Shown: piece by piece, positions 34,801-45,373 of the stretch | Layout of the letters: the number at the start of each line of letters is the position of its first letter | How positions within the stretch are numbered: position 1 is the first letter of the stretch | From: Danio rerio | Lineage: Eukaryota; Chordata; Actinopteri; Cypriniformes; Danionidae | NCBI RefSeq assembly: GCF_049306965.1 | Contig: NC_133183.1 | Coordinates: forward strand, 24,352,501 to 24,416,500 | Direction: 5' to 3' | Length of the DNA: 64,000 nucleotides | Made by a program: the position numbers and the translations under genes | The notes under the pieces: model-generated | Seen by the model: only the letters and a program-made list of their open reading frames with translations | Database searches by the model: none | Told to the model about the DNA's origin: nothing

Positions 34801-35269
34801 CATCAAATACAGAAAATGTAACCCACAGCACTCTAACAAAGGTAAGAGTTATATTCTTGGCATTGCTATGTGATGCAAACAGATGTGTGTAATTATGCTG
34901 TTTAAATACATTTTTTTATTGTAGATGTTGAATACAAATCAAAACAACCATCGGAGGATGATGGTACGTGAACATTTGATGTGTTTTTTTATTTTTTGTT
35001 TTGCTGTCAAACATTTTTAGCATTTAGCATTTTTAATTTTTTTTAATATTATTTCAACATTTTGTTTAGTATTTATTATATTTATTTTTCTTAAGAAACA
35101 GCCCATTTCACTTCAACGAACCAGCAACAGGTAAGCGGATTTGGGCCTGCATATAATGGTTCTTTGATGAAACCTCTTTTTGCAGATGTACATCACAGAC
35201 ATTTTTTATGGCTTTTGTCAGATCTCTGTGCCTGTGGACATTTTGGAATCTGCCCCACACTCTCTATAA
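31860..35269 (+). CDS. TNFRSF14/HVEM-like receptor C
   Basis: Type I TNF receptor. Exons: 31860-31989, 33947-34072, 34179-34334, 34480-34567, 34651-34841, 34925-34963, 35096-35130, then probably 35186-35269 (282 aa, in frame). The 126, 156 and 88-bp ectodomain exons have exactly the lengths of those in receptor B, proving recent common origin. MLFLRTIISMVAFLVAANF is the signal peptide; an in-frame ATG at 31806 would add 18 residues. CARAEYEINGECCPMCAPG opens the first cysteine-rich domain; the membrane segment is about VGLVVLVTIAVVLVVAGTV. N-glycosylation site NGS in the last ectodomain exon. The last intron as drawn (35131-35185) is only 55 bp; if it is retained the ORF runs to 35358, and a more distal acceptor is also possible. 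Unlike its siblings, no xxQE[ST] TRAF motif is visible in the modelled tail. AATAAA at 35544-35549. Confidence 0.85.
32535..32965. mobile_element. hAT non-autonomous element in intron 1 of receptor C
   Basis: Ends CAGGGGTCACCAAC and GTTGGTGACCCCTG are perfect inverted repeats of 14 bp. Perfect 8-bp target duplication ATATATAC at 32527-32534 and 32966-32973. A relative lies at 58548-59081 in apex2. Confidence 0.9.
32971..33617. mobile_element. Abundant zebrafish-type palindromic DNA element
   Basis: Begins TACAGTTAAAGTCAGAATTA and ends GGGCTAATAATTTTGACTTC with AACTATA, long imperfect inverted repeats with TA-rich flanks. The inner parts contain CTAATTACCCTAACCTGCCT and TTTAGATGTCACTTTAAGC. 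A second copy lies at 42225-43090. No ORF; mobilised in trans if at all. Confidence 0.8.
33680..33810. mobile_element. Decayed hAT miniature element in intron 1 of receptor C
   Basis: TTGGTCCTGGAGAGCCACAG, CCTAATCAAACACACC and CTCTGCAGGACTGCAG are diverged parts of the 3784-3978 type element. Ends are eroded. Confidence 0.5.
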
Positions 35270-35549
35270 AGACATCCAGTAGCTGTTCCACAACATATAA
35301 ACTAAAAGGAGAAACCAGTATTAGTAACAGAGTTGTCACAATGGATGCAGGCTTATAAAACAGTAAACCATGTTTACCCTAACAATCAATGATCAAATAT
35401 TATTTCTCATTTTCTTTCATGTGAAAAAGTTTTTGCGTTTTTCTGTTGTGTTGAGGCGTGCAATTAATTATTAATAAACTGTGGTTAAATTAGCCAGTTT
35501 CTACAGTGTTAAATGTTGATTTGTTATTGTTTCTAAAACATGCAATAAA

Positions 35550-35885
35550 ATAAAAATGCTATGAGATTTTTTTTTATTAAGAAATGTTTGCATTGCCGTT
35601 AACAATATGTCGCTTGCATCATCAAGGCTGCATTCAGAAACAATTGGAGGATGCAGGAAAAAGCAATATAAAATGGCGGATTGAGCTAGAAACAAGGAAA
35701 ACGTCTGAATGCAAAGATTGGAGCATGTGAAACATCCATGTTTTTTTTTGTTTTTTTTGTCCTTTTCCCTCCTCGTTTCTTTTTTGTTGCCCTTTCTAAT
35801 ATTGACTCGTCATCAGCAATAATATCATCAGAGTAAAATCTGGTACAGTAGGTGGCGAGAATGTTTTTAATGATTTAGTCGCCAT
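35550..35885. other. Intergenic DNA downstream of receptor C
   Basis: AT-rich sequence after the poly(A) signal of receptor C; nothing recognised. Confidence 0.4.
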
Positions 35886-37237
35886 TAGTGATGTGCGATA
35901 CAATACCACTGATTTCCTATCCGATACCAAGTAAAATGAAGGTGAGTATCAGCGATACCGATCCGATACTTTGCCCAAAAATTACTGTTTGGGAAATTAA
36001 AGTAACAAGTAGTGTACTTTAAAGTGTCACTTCATACTGAATGTGAGACATATTACAGGTTATTCTTGTTTTTTTGTTTATTAATGAAGAATTATCATAC
36101 AAAAAAATAGCCAACTTACATATTTATTGACAGCATCTGAGCATGTATATCTTAAAACGCCTGCCTGAACATCTAACGGCTCTAATGATGCTCTATAAGG
36201 GGTGGAGTAAAAACTTCTTTAGAAAAGAACCCTATAATTTCTTTCTGGAAATTGTATTGTTTTACACGCATATGCATGTAAAATAAATCCAATATTAGTT
36301 TTGGTAAAACATGCCCTCATTTTCAATATTAATTGAAATATATGCAAACAGCTCATACAGGACTGATGTTTCCTTTACAAATATTATTGAGATTATTCCA
36401 TATTCTAAAACATAAAATCATTTACAAAAGCTAACATGTATTCTAATCTCTTATATAAATCATATAAATATGAGGTTATTGATTAAGAAATGAAGTTTAT
36501 TATTTATTAGGAAAAGAAAAAAATCATACTTTAATAATAATATTAATGGTGATGACGGCGATTATTATTATTAAGTAGGATACTGTTCATTTTTTTTTTT
36601 TTTTTGAAAAATCTACTTTTACAATTTGACACATGTAAACGACTTAAAAAGGTTCTAACCAACAGGCCCATGTCATATACAGTAGATAACCCATAAATTA
36701 AAAGCATTAATCCTATGTTTTTTAGGACACCTATAGCTTTTGCCATGAGCTACGACTGTTCCAAATAGCATTATAATGTTTTCAAAGTGCACTGTGAAGG
36801 GAGCACAATTGTAAACATAAAGATCACTAAAACTGAACTAACGTTAACTTAATGAATTCTGTCTTGTGATTTATATGTAGGTGCTTGATTAGGTTTGTGG
36901 TATTACCACACCTCACTGTTTTGTTACACAAGTCACAAACCGCATCGTTTGAGTTAATGGAAGTGAAGTAGCTCCACACAACTTCGCTTGCGGTCACCCA
37001 TATCCAATGACGCGTAGCATGCACATGGCTTGGCAGGCGGAAGAACAAGTAGTTCCGACTAAGTTGGCATTATTCAGAGAAACTATGGTAATAGTGGTTA
37101 TTTTTCGCAGTATTTCTATTTCCAATAAGCTACATATTTGCACTAAATATCGATATTTTGTAAAGATAATCGATTCTAGAACATACAAAGCTGGTATCGG
37201 AGATATCGATATTTTAGTATCGATCCGCACATCACTG
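35886..37237 (-). mobile_element. hAT element with BED-finger remnant, next to the receptor D start
   Basis: Ends TAGTGATGTGCG and CGCACATCACTG are inverted repeats; flanks GTCGCCAT and CTCGCCAA agree at 6 of 8 bases as an aged 8-bp duplication. A minus-strand ORF (37048-36827) has SEVVWSYFTSINSNDAVCDL then CNKTVRCGNTTNLIKHL and H, the C-x2-C...H-x4-H pattern of a BED zinc finger as in hAT transposases. The catalytic part is absent, so it is an internally deleted copy. Its right end is 47 bp from the first ATG of the receptor D leader. Confidence 0.75.
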
Positions 37238-37283
37238 CTCGCCAAAAGCGAAGAAAGAACAAGAAGAACAAACAAGGAAAACG

Positions 37284-37319
37284 ATGGTGTTTTTAAAAAG
37301 TTGTACGAGACGAAAATGA
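37284..37319 (+). promoter_or_regulatory. Short upstream ORF overlapping the receptor D start codon
   Basis: An ATG at 37284 opens 11 codons (MVFLKSCTRRK) and its TGA at 37317-37319 overlaps the receptor ATG (37316-37318) as ATGA. Such overlap is compatible with low translation or reinitiation. It matters only if transcription starts upstream of 37284, which the sequence cannot show. Confidence 0.4.
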
Positions 37320-40300
37320 CGATTGTAAGAACTAGCATTCTGCTTGTAGGTAAGAGGAGCTGCCCGTGAACGTTTGTGCTGTCCGGGATGTATTCCAGTC
37401 TTGTGTTTGCTGTGAGAAGGCAAAACAGAACAATGCAACGACAGTATGAAGTTCTTTTTGAATCATTTCGAAAGTGAAAGTTAAATACCATCCTATTTGT
37501 TAGTTAGTTATACAAATCGTTCTTTAGAAGTGCATGGTGTGGTACTTATATTCGTAAACCTTTTCTTAACAGTTTTTTGTACATTGCCGCGATCTGGAAA
37601 TGCTTGCGGTCCCAGTGAATATAAATCAGCTGCTGGAGAGTGTTGTCCGATGTGCAGCGTTGGTAAGCTCACTAACACATTTAAGTGATACTAATATCAA
37701 CAGTTCTACCATTTACGCTTTTGTAATTTTCTCTTAGACGCGCATTACTCACCCATTGCAGCGTGTGACGCATTTGAAATAAAATTCTAAAAAGTTGTCT
37801 AACAGCGACATCTACCTGAAATTCATTTTAAAGATATTTTTTATTAATTATATTCGACAGGCCTATATTGTAATAGCTGTTGCATGCATTGTTTTTGATT
37901 AGTATTGCATAGTGTATCTTTAAATTATTAACTAAACAGCTGAAAATAAAATATGCATAACGTTACGTAGTAAAAATTAAAGTTAAATTAAAAAAATACA
38001 TGGGTGAAAATGACTAACCCATGCTGCCCTCGTCGGAGTATTGTTCTGAGCTTTTATTTATCTGATGTACGTACAGCTAGTTACTGTGAGGGTTAGGGGC
38101 GGGGTTGTAGGTGAGCGCATCGCCTTGACTGCATCAAAGAGCTTAGAATGACCAAGAGGCGACACTCAATAGTACGCTCCATTGCAACAGCAGCGCCCAG
38201 CAACAGCCCTGGATTCCGCCATTTTGGAGTGAAAGTGATCGGCCGTCTCATTACTGTCGCGATGGCAAGCAGCTGCTTTGTTTTTTTGTTTTTTGTTTTT
38301 ATTTAAAAAGTGCATTAAAGCTGAGATACAACCTGAAAGTCGACAATACCGCACTTACTATCACAATCATCAGCACTTTTAATAGTTTAATTTACAGACT
38401 TATAATATGCTGTTGTTCTATTGGAGTTTTTATTCTAAAATGGCCGCCGCGCCATCTAGTGGCTGTTTCCCAAATTACACTACAGTGTCGCTTCTTGGTC
38501 ATTCTAAGCTCTTTGATTGCATTACCCGTACGTTCACACCGAAAGCCCAATAGTATGATCGGCGAGAGCGTCAAAGTAGCCGGAAGTCATTCATTTTCAA
38601 TGAGAGCCGGCGGCGATAGGCGACGATAAGCGGCGAGGAGCAGCGCGGCGCGTCTTCGCCGGCGTGAGCGCCGAGGAGAGTTGAAATGAAGTCAACTTTA
38701 TGGTAATGAGCTATGACGCGGTTTTACTATGGTGATTTATAATAATTTTTTTAGCATTTTTGAACATTTTTATTCAGTATTGGGTTGTGTTTATAGTTGA
38801 TGTGATAGAGCACAGACACGTGCACACATAGGGCTCAACCTGTGCAGTGCACATGCCCTTTTTAGTCTTGGATAGAAAGTGCCCTTCCAAAATGATCCGA
38901 AATGCCCCAGCCAGCCCAAACACAGACTAAAATAAATAACGTTAGCCCAAGACTTTCTCCAGAATAAAAACTTTTAGACTGTAGGAAAAACAGTGAAAAT
39001 GTTCTTGGTCTATTAAACATGACTTTTGACTTCACATACATGTGTGTGTGTGTGTGTCTTGTTTACTACACCCCTTTCACTTCTCATATGAAACCACAGA
39101 AATATAAGGCATATTGACAAAGCAGTATGATTACGTATGTATGTAAGCATATGTATGTATTGGATTGACTTCCATGGAATAACGCTGCATAAAAATTAAA
39201 ATACAAAATTCACACAAACATACAAAAAATTAAAATGACAACAAACAGCACTTTAAACTGAGAGAGAAATAAAATACAGCACATGCACATCCTAATGATT
39301 TATTAGTAACATTTAGTTATATTGGATAGGTTACGTAATGTTTTACAAAGATGTGTTTTGTTTGCGTGTAAATCTAAATAAATAACCATATGTAATGCTC
39401 TTTATGACTTTTTAAATTATCAATGAAAATACAAAAAAGGTATTTAGCAAAGCCAGGTATAAACCTTAGTTAAACAAGATAGTGAATAAAGTGTAATGTG
39501 TCAGTCTCATCCAATGAGCATTCAGCTGTGTCGTCAGCCAGTCGTTTCCCATAATGGTAAGGCAGTCTTTGGAGAGCAACTGCTGCTGACTGCTTAATCC
39601 GAGGCACCCACCTCGCGATCGTGAGAGTTTTTTGGTGCACGTCAGCGTGAGTGATGCAATCTCAGCTTGCATCATAAATGCTGCATCCAGATACTATTCT
39701 ATTGCATTGAGGTTGTAGTTATCATGCCTGTTCAGGGTATCTGACCATGCCCCTGCTAGGCACGTCTATGATAGTAATAGACAAAACTAACACAAGCAAA
39801 CATCCATTTCTCCGTGAAAGCTGACGTTAACAGAGTGAAGGAACTATATGACGTCACCTTGTAGGCGAATCGGATGCTAGCATAAAACTGGTTCCGTCGA
39901 TAAAATCCCTATAGGATTTTCTCATAGGCTTTTCGAAGATTGCAAATAATAAGCTCTGTGTTCAAACAATGTGTTTGAACTGTGATCAAAACAAAGACTG
40001 TTACACAGGACAAATAATGTTTATATATTTATTTATTTATCAATTTCTGCTGCAAGTATATGAAACACCATTAATAAGAACATGATCGATTAAATCAGAA
40101 TAAAAATATTAAAATGTATTTCTCATTTAGGTTTTTAGCACACAGGTAACAAAATTAGTTTTTATTTACTGTGCAGACAGCATTAACACCTGTTAAATAA
40201 TAACTAGAAATACTTATTTAGTACTTATTTACTTATTTAGCATGATTGTAAAACTACAGCATGTGTCTTAATCATGTATTTACTGTCATGGTTAAATGTT

Positions 40301-41745
40301 TAGTGTCTTCTCACAGCTGAACAACTTGATTTTACATTTTTTAAGGATCAATAGTTCGCAGTGACTGCAGTGGTGATTCAAGCACCACATGTAAACCCTG
40401 TCCTCCAGGAACATTCATGAATGAACCAAATGGACTCTATAAATGTTTCCCTTGCAGAAACTGTGCCGAAGGTGCGTTCCTATTGCCAATTTTTTATCAC
40501 CATGTATCAGACTGAAATCAGTAATTGTCATATTGCATTTTTGTGTGCCATTATATGCTCTTTTAGATCAAGGTCTTTATATCCAGAGTAAATGCACAAC
40601 AATGCAAGACAGCATCTGTGATGTGCTTAATGATCATTACTGCATTGAGCTGTCAAATCAACAGTGCAGTCATGCTGTACGACACAGCATTTGCAAAGCA
40701 GGACAAGAAACAAAAACACAAGGTACTGTTTAACAATACTTCACACTTAATTTTATCATCACAATTCATTGTTTAAAGTGTTAGTTAAAGCAAAATATTG
40801 GGGAGAATATTGATTAACAATGGACCTGCTTATAGGAACAAAGAACACAGATACAGTTTGTGTGGACTGCGCTCCTGGGTTTTATTCTCCATCAGGTATA
40901 AACTGTACCAAATGGACAAAGTAGGTGAAATATTATTTCTACTCTCTTTATCATTTGTATTTTATCTGTTTTTAATTATAAATGTTTATCTCAGTTGTTC
41001 AGCTATAAATGAAATACAGACAGGAAATGGAAGCTTTGTAAAAGATGTCACATGCACACCGAAATCCCGGGAAAGATATGGTCTCATATGCAGTGTCACA
41101 CTGTCTGTGGCTGTAATAATACTCTTTATTTCTTCTAACCTGTTTTCAAAGTGTGAGTATATGTGGTATTCATATTAATATTGTAAAATCCTGTATATCA
41201 CAGTAGTTTGTTTTATGTGATGGATTGTTGTTCAAACCTGTCACCCAAACAAGACAAAATGTGATGCTTACATTAATAGTGTGTGTGTATATAAATTAAA
41301 TTATAATCATATTTTTTTTTTCAAACAGTAGTGTCAGAATGTAGTTTGTTATCTATATATATTTTTTTTTGACCGTTTTACGATTTAGTGTTTTAAAGAC
41401 TGTTTTACTTCTATATAGGTCGGGAAAATCTAACAGTAAGTCCTTTTATTCTTCAAACTGAAATAACACGATTCTGCACATCTCACTTATTTGAAATTTT
41501 TTTTGCTTAGTTTTGACATCTTGAAAAAATGGTGTGATTTACTTGGATGTTGACTGATGTTTTTGCTTTACTCTCAACAGAATGCTGTTCAGGAAACTGT
41601 TGATTCTAATATGACTATATCTAACAGCACACCGTAAGAACTGAGGCTTTCTTCTGTCTATTTATGCAGATGACCTGAAGTTATTATACATGTCTAATAC
41701 ACATTATTATTATTTGTTTGCAGGGAGGAAATCAATGAGCAGTAA
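37316..41745 (+). CDS. TNFRSF14/HVEM-like receptor D, complete
   Basis: 246-aa type I TNF receptor in eight coding exons: 37316-37349, 37573-37662, 40346-40471, 40567-40722, 40836-40920, 40995-41152, 41419-41435, 41581-41633, 41724-41745 (nine pieces counting the split signal peptide). All borders are GT-AG and the total is 741 nt. The signal peptide MTIVRTSILLVVFCTLPRSG spans the first intron. Then ACGPSEYKSAAGECCPMC, CKPCPPGTFMNEPNGLYKC, FPCRNC and CVDCAPGFYSPSGINC, which follow human HVEM closely in spacing. The membrane segment is LICSVTLSVAVIILFISSNL; the tail has AVQET, a CD40-like TRAF motif, and ends PEEINEQ. It is the most HVEM-like of the four and the most diverged from A-C, with the 126- and 156-bp exons still conserved. 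NGS glycosylation site near the membrane. The ORF opening at 37497 lacks an in-frame ATG and is not the start. Confidence 0.9.
37470..37480 (+). promoter_or_regulatory. ISRE-like element in intron 1 of receptor D
   Basis: GAAAGTGAAAG within TTTCGAAAGTGAAAGTTAAA fits the interferon-response core GAAANNGAAA. It lies 120 bp inside the first intron, close enough to act on the promoter. Pattern match only. Confidence 0.4.
38131..38520. mobile_element. Miniature inverted-repeat element in intron 2 of receptor D
   Basis: Left GCATCAAAGAGCTTAGAATG, then ACCAAGAGGCGACACT; the right end is its inverse with few changes (AGTGTCGCTTCTTGGTCATT, then CTAAGCTCTTTGATTGC). Inverted repeats of about 36 bp enclose roughly 320 bp. 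No ORF; superfamily not assigned. Confidence 0.8.
38525..38720. repeat. GC-rich repeat in intron 2 of receptor D
   Basis: CGTTCACACCGAAAGC, then a CpG-dense block (GGCGGCGATAGGCGACGA, GCGCGGCGCG) followed by ATGAAGTCAACTTTATGG. It looks like a terminal piece of a dispersed element. The rest of the intron (38721-40345) is AT-rich with nothing recognised beyond a (TG)n run at 39042-39058. Confidence 0.35.
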
Positions 41746-42224
41746 TACATTTTTTTCAAAACTCTCGAGCAAACCCAGGCTTCTATCTCTATATCATGCA
41801 CTTCTCCGTGTGCTGTGACCTTGACGTGGTGGAGAAGCTTAAGTCCTTCCAGAAACTTCCACCTGAAATAGTTTTCTTCACCAGTGTATTGAAGAACGCC
41901 AGGGTAAACTCATCTAGGAGGGAAAACCAACAACAGCAAGAAGTAAATCAGCAGAGAGTAAGAAGGATCCATACAGTTGGAACAGAAAAGGTCACAATGT
42001 AAATTATATTAGTTTCAGCTTACAAATCAGGCTTCGTATTTACTAGAGCTTTGTGTTATGTTGTGCTCATAATGGTAACGCCTCAATAATCATTTGCTGT
42101 TTAATATCACACGTTTTACTTGTCTACTTTACTGCTTTTGAGTTTAATATAGATTTCATACTGTCTGTACTTTATTTTAATTATGTATATACATTCAAAG
42201 TCCCCCTTTATATTGGTTTCCTAA
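41746..42224. other. 3' flank of receptor D
   Basis: Presumed 3' UTR. An open stretch at 41796-42002 (Gln-rich NQQQQEVNQQ) has no start context or known domain; I do not call it a gene. Confidence 0.4.
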
Positions 42225-43090
42225 TTTCTGTTTCACGGAGAGATCTGTTTCAACACATTTCTAAACATAATAGTTTTAATAACACATTTCTAACAACTGA
42301 TTTATTTTATGTTTGCCATAATGGCAGTACATCATATTTTACTAGATTTATTAAAAGATACTAATATTCAGCTGTTAGAATGTCAAATCAATTCCATGCG
42401 TGTTCAATAAGAAAAGGTCTGGAGAGTGTTTTCTTCAATGCCAAAAATAATAGCAATTTATTAGATACAAATGAATAATTTGATGACAGAGCTCTGGGTT
42501 ACGTTACCCCAATGCAATACAAGAATTACATTCGAGAGGTTCGCAACTAACATACTTTTCTTGACTCCAGCATATATACACAACTGATATTAACAGGTGG
42601 AGTTTTGGTTTAATGTCACTTCTCAGTCATTCTGCAGTCCTTGTACCCCAGACATACTTCCTCTTTCTGCAACCCTTCTCTGCATACCAGAACTGAACAA
42701 TTAAGTGCATCTTAAATATATTTCACAACTTTTACAAGCATCATGCTTTTTGTGACAGACTTTTGTATTAAACAGCAGTCTGGAACAAGGGCCCACACTA
42801 TATTTATTCTTATTCTGCTATTTCCCTCCTGTCAGCAGCAGAAGTGTCTGGTCAATATGTGGTATAATACAAAAGAGAAAGATTGATTAATCTGTTGTTA
42901 ATCTAAATTTTTTTCTATTAAAAAAATAAAGACACAAAAGTAATAAAAATAAATTCTTTTTCCCACACAGCTTAAAGTGACATTTAATGGCTTAACTAGG
43001 CTAATGAGGCAAGTTAGGGTAATTTGGCGTATAATATTGCTTAAGGGGCTAATAATATTTACCTTCAAATATATATATGAGAAAACATTT
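42225..43090. mobile_element. Palindromic DNA element, second copy, split by an LTR
   Basis: CACATTTCTAAACATAATAG at 42254 and CAGCTTAAAGTGACATTTAA at 42968 onward match the inner and right parts of the element at 32971-33617. The copy is interrupted at CAGC by the LTR described at 42373-42967. Confidence 0.75.
42373..42967 (-). mobile_element. Solo LTR, fossil of an LTR retroelement
   Basis: 595-bp unit bounded by TG...CA on either strand, with 4-bp direct repeat CAGC at 42369-42372 and 42968-42971. On the minus strand an AATAAA lies about 100 bases before the end, in the place expected for an LTR poly(A) signal, which suggests minus orientation. No internal coding region is attached, so it is a recombined solo LTR. 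Family not assigned; perfect short duplication suggests moderate age. It inserted into a DNA transposon copy that was already in place. Confidence 0.65.
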
Positions 43091-43809
43091 AGAGGGTTAA
43101 TGTTTAACTTTAACTGTACATCAGCCCTAAAAGTATTTTTTTTTTCCAGTTTTTGAATTAAAATTTCCAGATAATGTGATCAAAGACATTCATGTTATTG
43201 TTTAATCAAAAGAAAATAATTTCTTAGCTTATTTATAGGATATTGGCTGTTTGAGCAGAAATTGTGCAGGACCAATTCTTCTGGCAATATTATAGGCACT
43301 AATATTAATAAAGCAATAATCCTGTTTTTGTATGACACTCCGTACAGAGGTTTGCACTAAATCTCCATAGTTGTAGTTTATTTTTTGTATGTTCTAATAG
43401 GGGTTAAATACTTTGTAAAACCTTGTGCTGCCCTTGTTTTATATAATCCATTTACAATCTTTGTGATCTAGACAACAGTATTTTTATGCTTTTATGTAAA
43501 ATTCCTTTTTTAACCAACATGGTTATTAAATAACGCATTGTTACTGTATTTTAGAAAATTCATTTTAAATGAAATACCACTTACCATTAGATGCAGCAGA
43601 ACGCCACTAATGGCTAAAAGATTAATGGCTGAATGATGTCCATGTTTTGAAAAACAATTGTAAATACTTTATATATTTTTGTCAATATTTAAGATTTTTT
43701 TTGTAGATTTTCAATAATGTTGCCATATGACTAGAATCAATCTTACACAAGGTGCTACAAAAAGGAAAGAAATGACATTGACGTTTTAGTCTTTGTGTAT
43801 GTACATTGG

Positions 43810-44092
43810 CAGGGCCAGACGGAATCTGCGGACGTTTTTTGCTATTTTTGCGGAGAATTTTAGTAAAAATCTGCGGATTTCTGCTGAATTTTTTTGGGAG
43901 TATCCAGCGGAGTATCATAGCTAATACCTTAGTATATTAAATAAAAAGTAATAAATTACTGAATAAAAACTGAATAAATTTAGATTTACAATTACTCAAG
44001 TAAATAAACAGAATTAATAATGGGCTAAAAATCTGTGGAAAATCCATGAAAAATCTGCTAAATTCTGCGAGCGCAGATTCCGTGTGGGCCTA
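43810..44092. mobile_element. hAT miniature element (283 bp)
   Basis: Ends CAGGGCCAGACGGAATCTGC and GCAGATTCCGTGTGGGCCTA are inverted repeats. Perfect 8-bp target duplication TACATTGG at 43802-43809 and 44093-44100. The middle is AT-rich with repeated AATCTGCGGA-type words. Confidence 0.85.
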
Positions 44093-44100
44093 TACATTGG

Positions 44101-45373
44101 CAATGTGTATGTATAAAAAATACATTGTACAAAAACAGACATTTGCATTTTAAATGACATTATAAACCAGCAGTGTTTTTTTTTTTTTTGAGAAAATTTT
44201 TCTGAAACGTGTAATGCATTCCTAATTTTAGTGGTGGTACTGAATTTTTGACTGTATCAAATTAATTTAGAAATTGTTGCCTGCTGCAGCAAGTCATGGC
44301 ATTTAGACAATTTTTTGAGCAAATATTATTTGTGGGTCCAATAATAAAAAATAAAATACACACCAAAGCACATTAAATATTTAGTAAAAAAAAACAAAAA
44401 ACTATGCAGTTAAAGCATGGTCAACCATTTACTTAATCTTCTATTATTATGAAGTGATTTTCAGAGTGTTGCTGATTGTCAAGTATTCAGTGCAAGAAAC
44501 TGATTTTTTTTTTGCACAAAATCTCTGAAGAAAATTGAATTTATGTTAACAATTTCTTACTTGATTTGAATATAACACACATTTCATGAATAACACAGCA
44601 GATAAACCGATCTTATGCTGTCCATTTTGCTGCATTGCATATTTGCACTAATCTCTGTAATGTCTTGATAATTTTGATTAAAAAACTTATAAATGGACTC
44701 TCCTGTGTTCCTTTTCAGGTCATTTGTTATTGCTATTTTTCTAGCACGTAAACAATATGACAGACAACACAACAGATAATAAACCACTAACAATTATTAA
44801 ATAAATGGTTTACTTTTTTATAAGATCAAGAACAAGAAAGAGCAGTGTCTGAATCAAAGCTAAAAGCATTCAATTATTGTTCAAAACATTCAACGAAAGA
44901 ATGTATGTGTCTCAACTATAGAAATAAAATAAATGAGTCTAAACACAACAGAACTGGAAATAGTTCACATTTAAAAATATTTACAGGTCAGTGAGCAGTT
45001 CTGTAGCAAAATACAAACATGAAAAAGGTATTACTCCAATAATGTAACAGCTTTCCTTTCATCATCTGCTTAGCAAAAGGTTTCCCAAAAAGTTTTTTTT
45101 CAAATCACAAAAGTTCAAAAACATCTATTATTAGACTATAGAAAATCAAGTAGTGACGAAGGCACAGAAAACTTACAAAGATGCTATTTAAAGTTGCTTA
45201 ATATACTCTGAACACCTATAAATAAGACAAACACACAACAATTGACATGTACTCAAAGACTGAATAAAACAAATGCAATAAAATGCATTAAAAGGAAATG
45301 TTAGTAAATAGCGATTCTGTACAAACTATGTACATTAGTTTTCTGATAGTCTCTGACGCATGATGGTGTCAGG
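44101..45373 (-). other. lrif1 3' UTR and flank
   Basis: AT-rich sequence downstream of the lrif1 stop (read on the minus strand). It should contain the 3' UTR; I could not fix a single poly(A) signal. No other gene seen. Confidence 0.4.

Noticed and set aside
37497-37688. Receptor D start within the exon 2 ORF
   Set aside because: No in-frame ATG there; the acceptor at 37571-37572 joins in phase to a signal-peptide exon starting at 37316.
41796-42002. 68-aa Gln-rich ORF downstream of receptor D
   Set aside because: It lies past the receptor stop codon, has no splice context or known domain, and may be 3' UTR.
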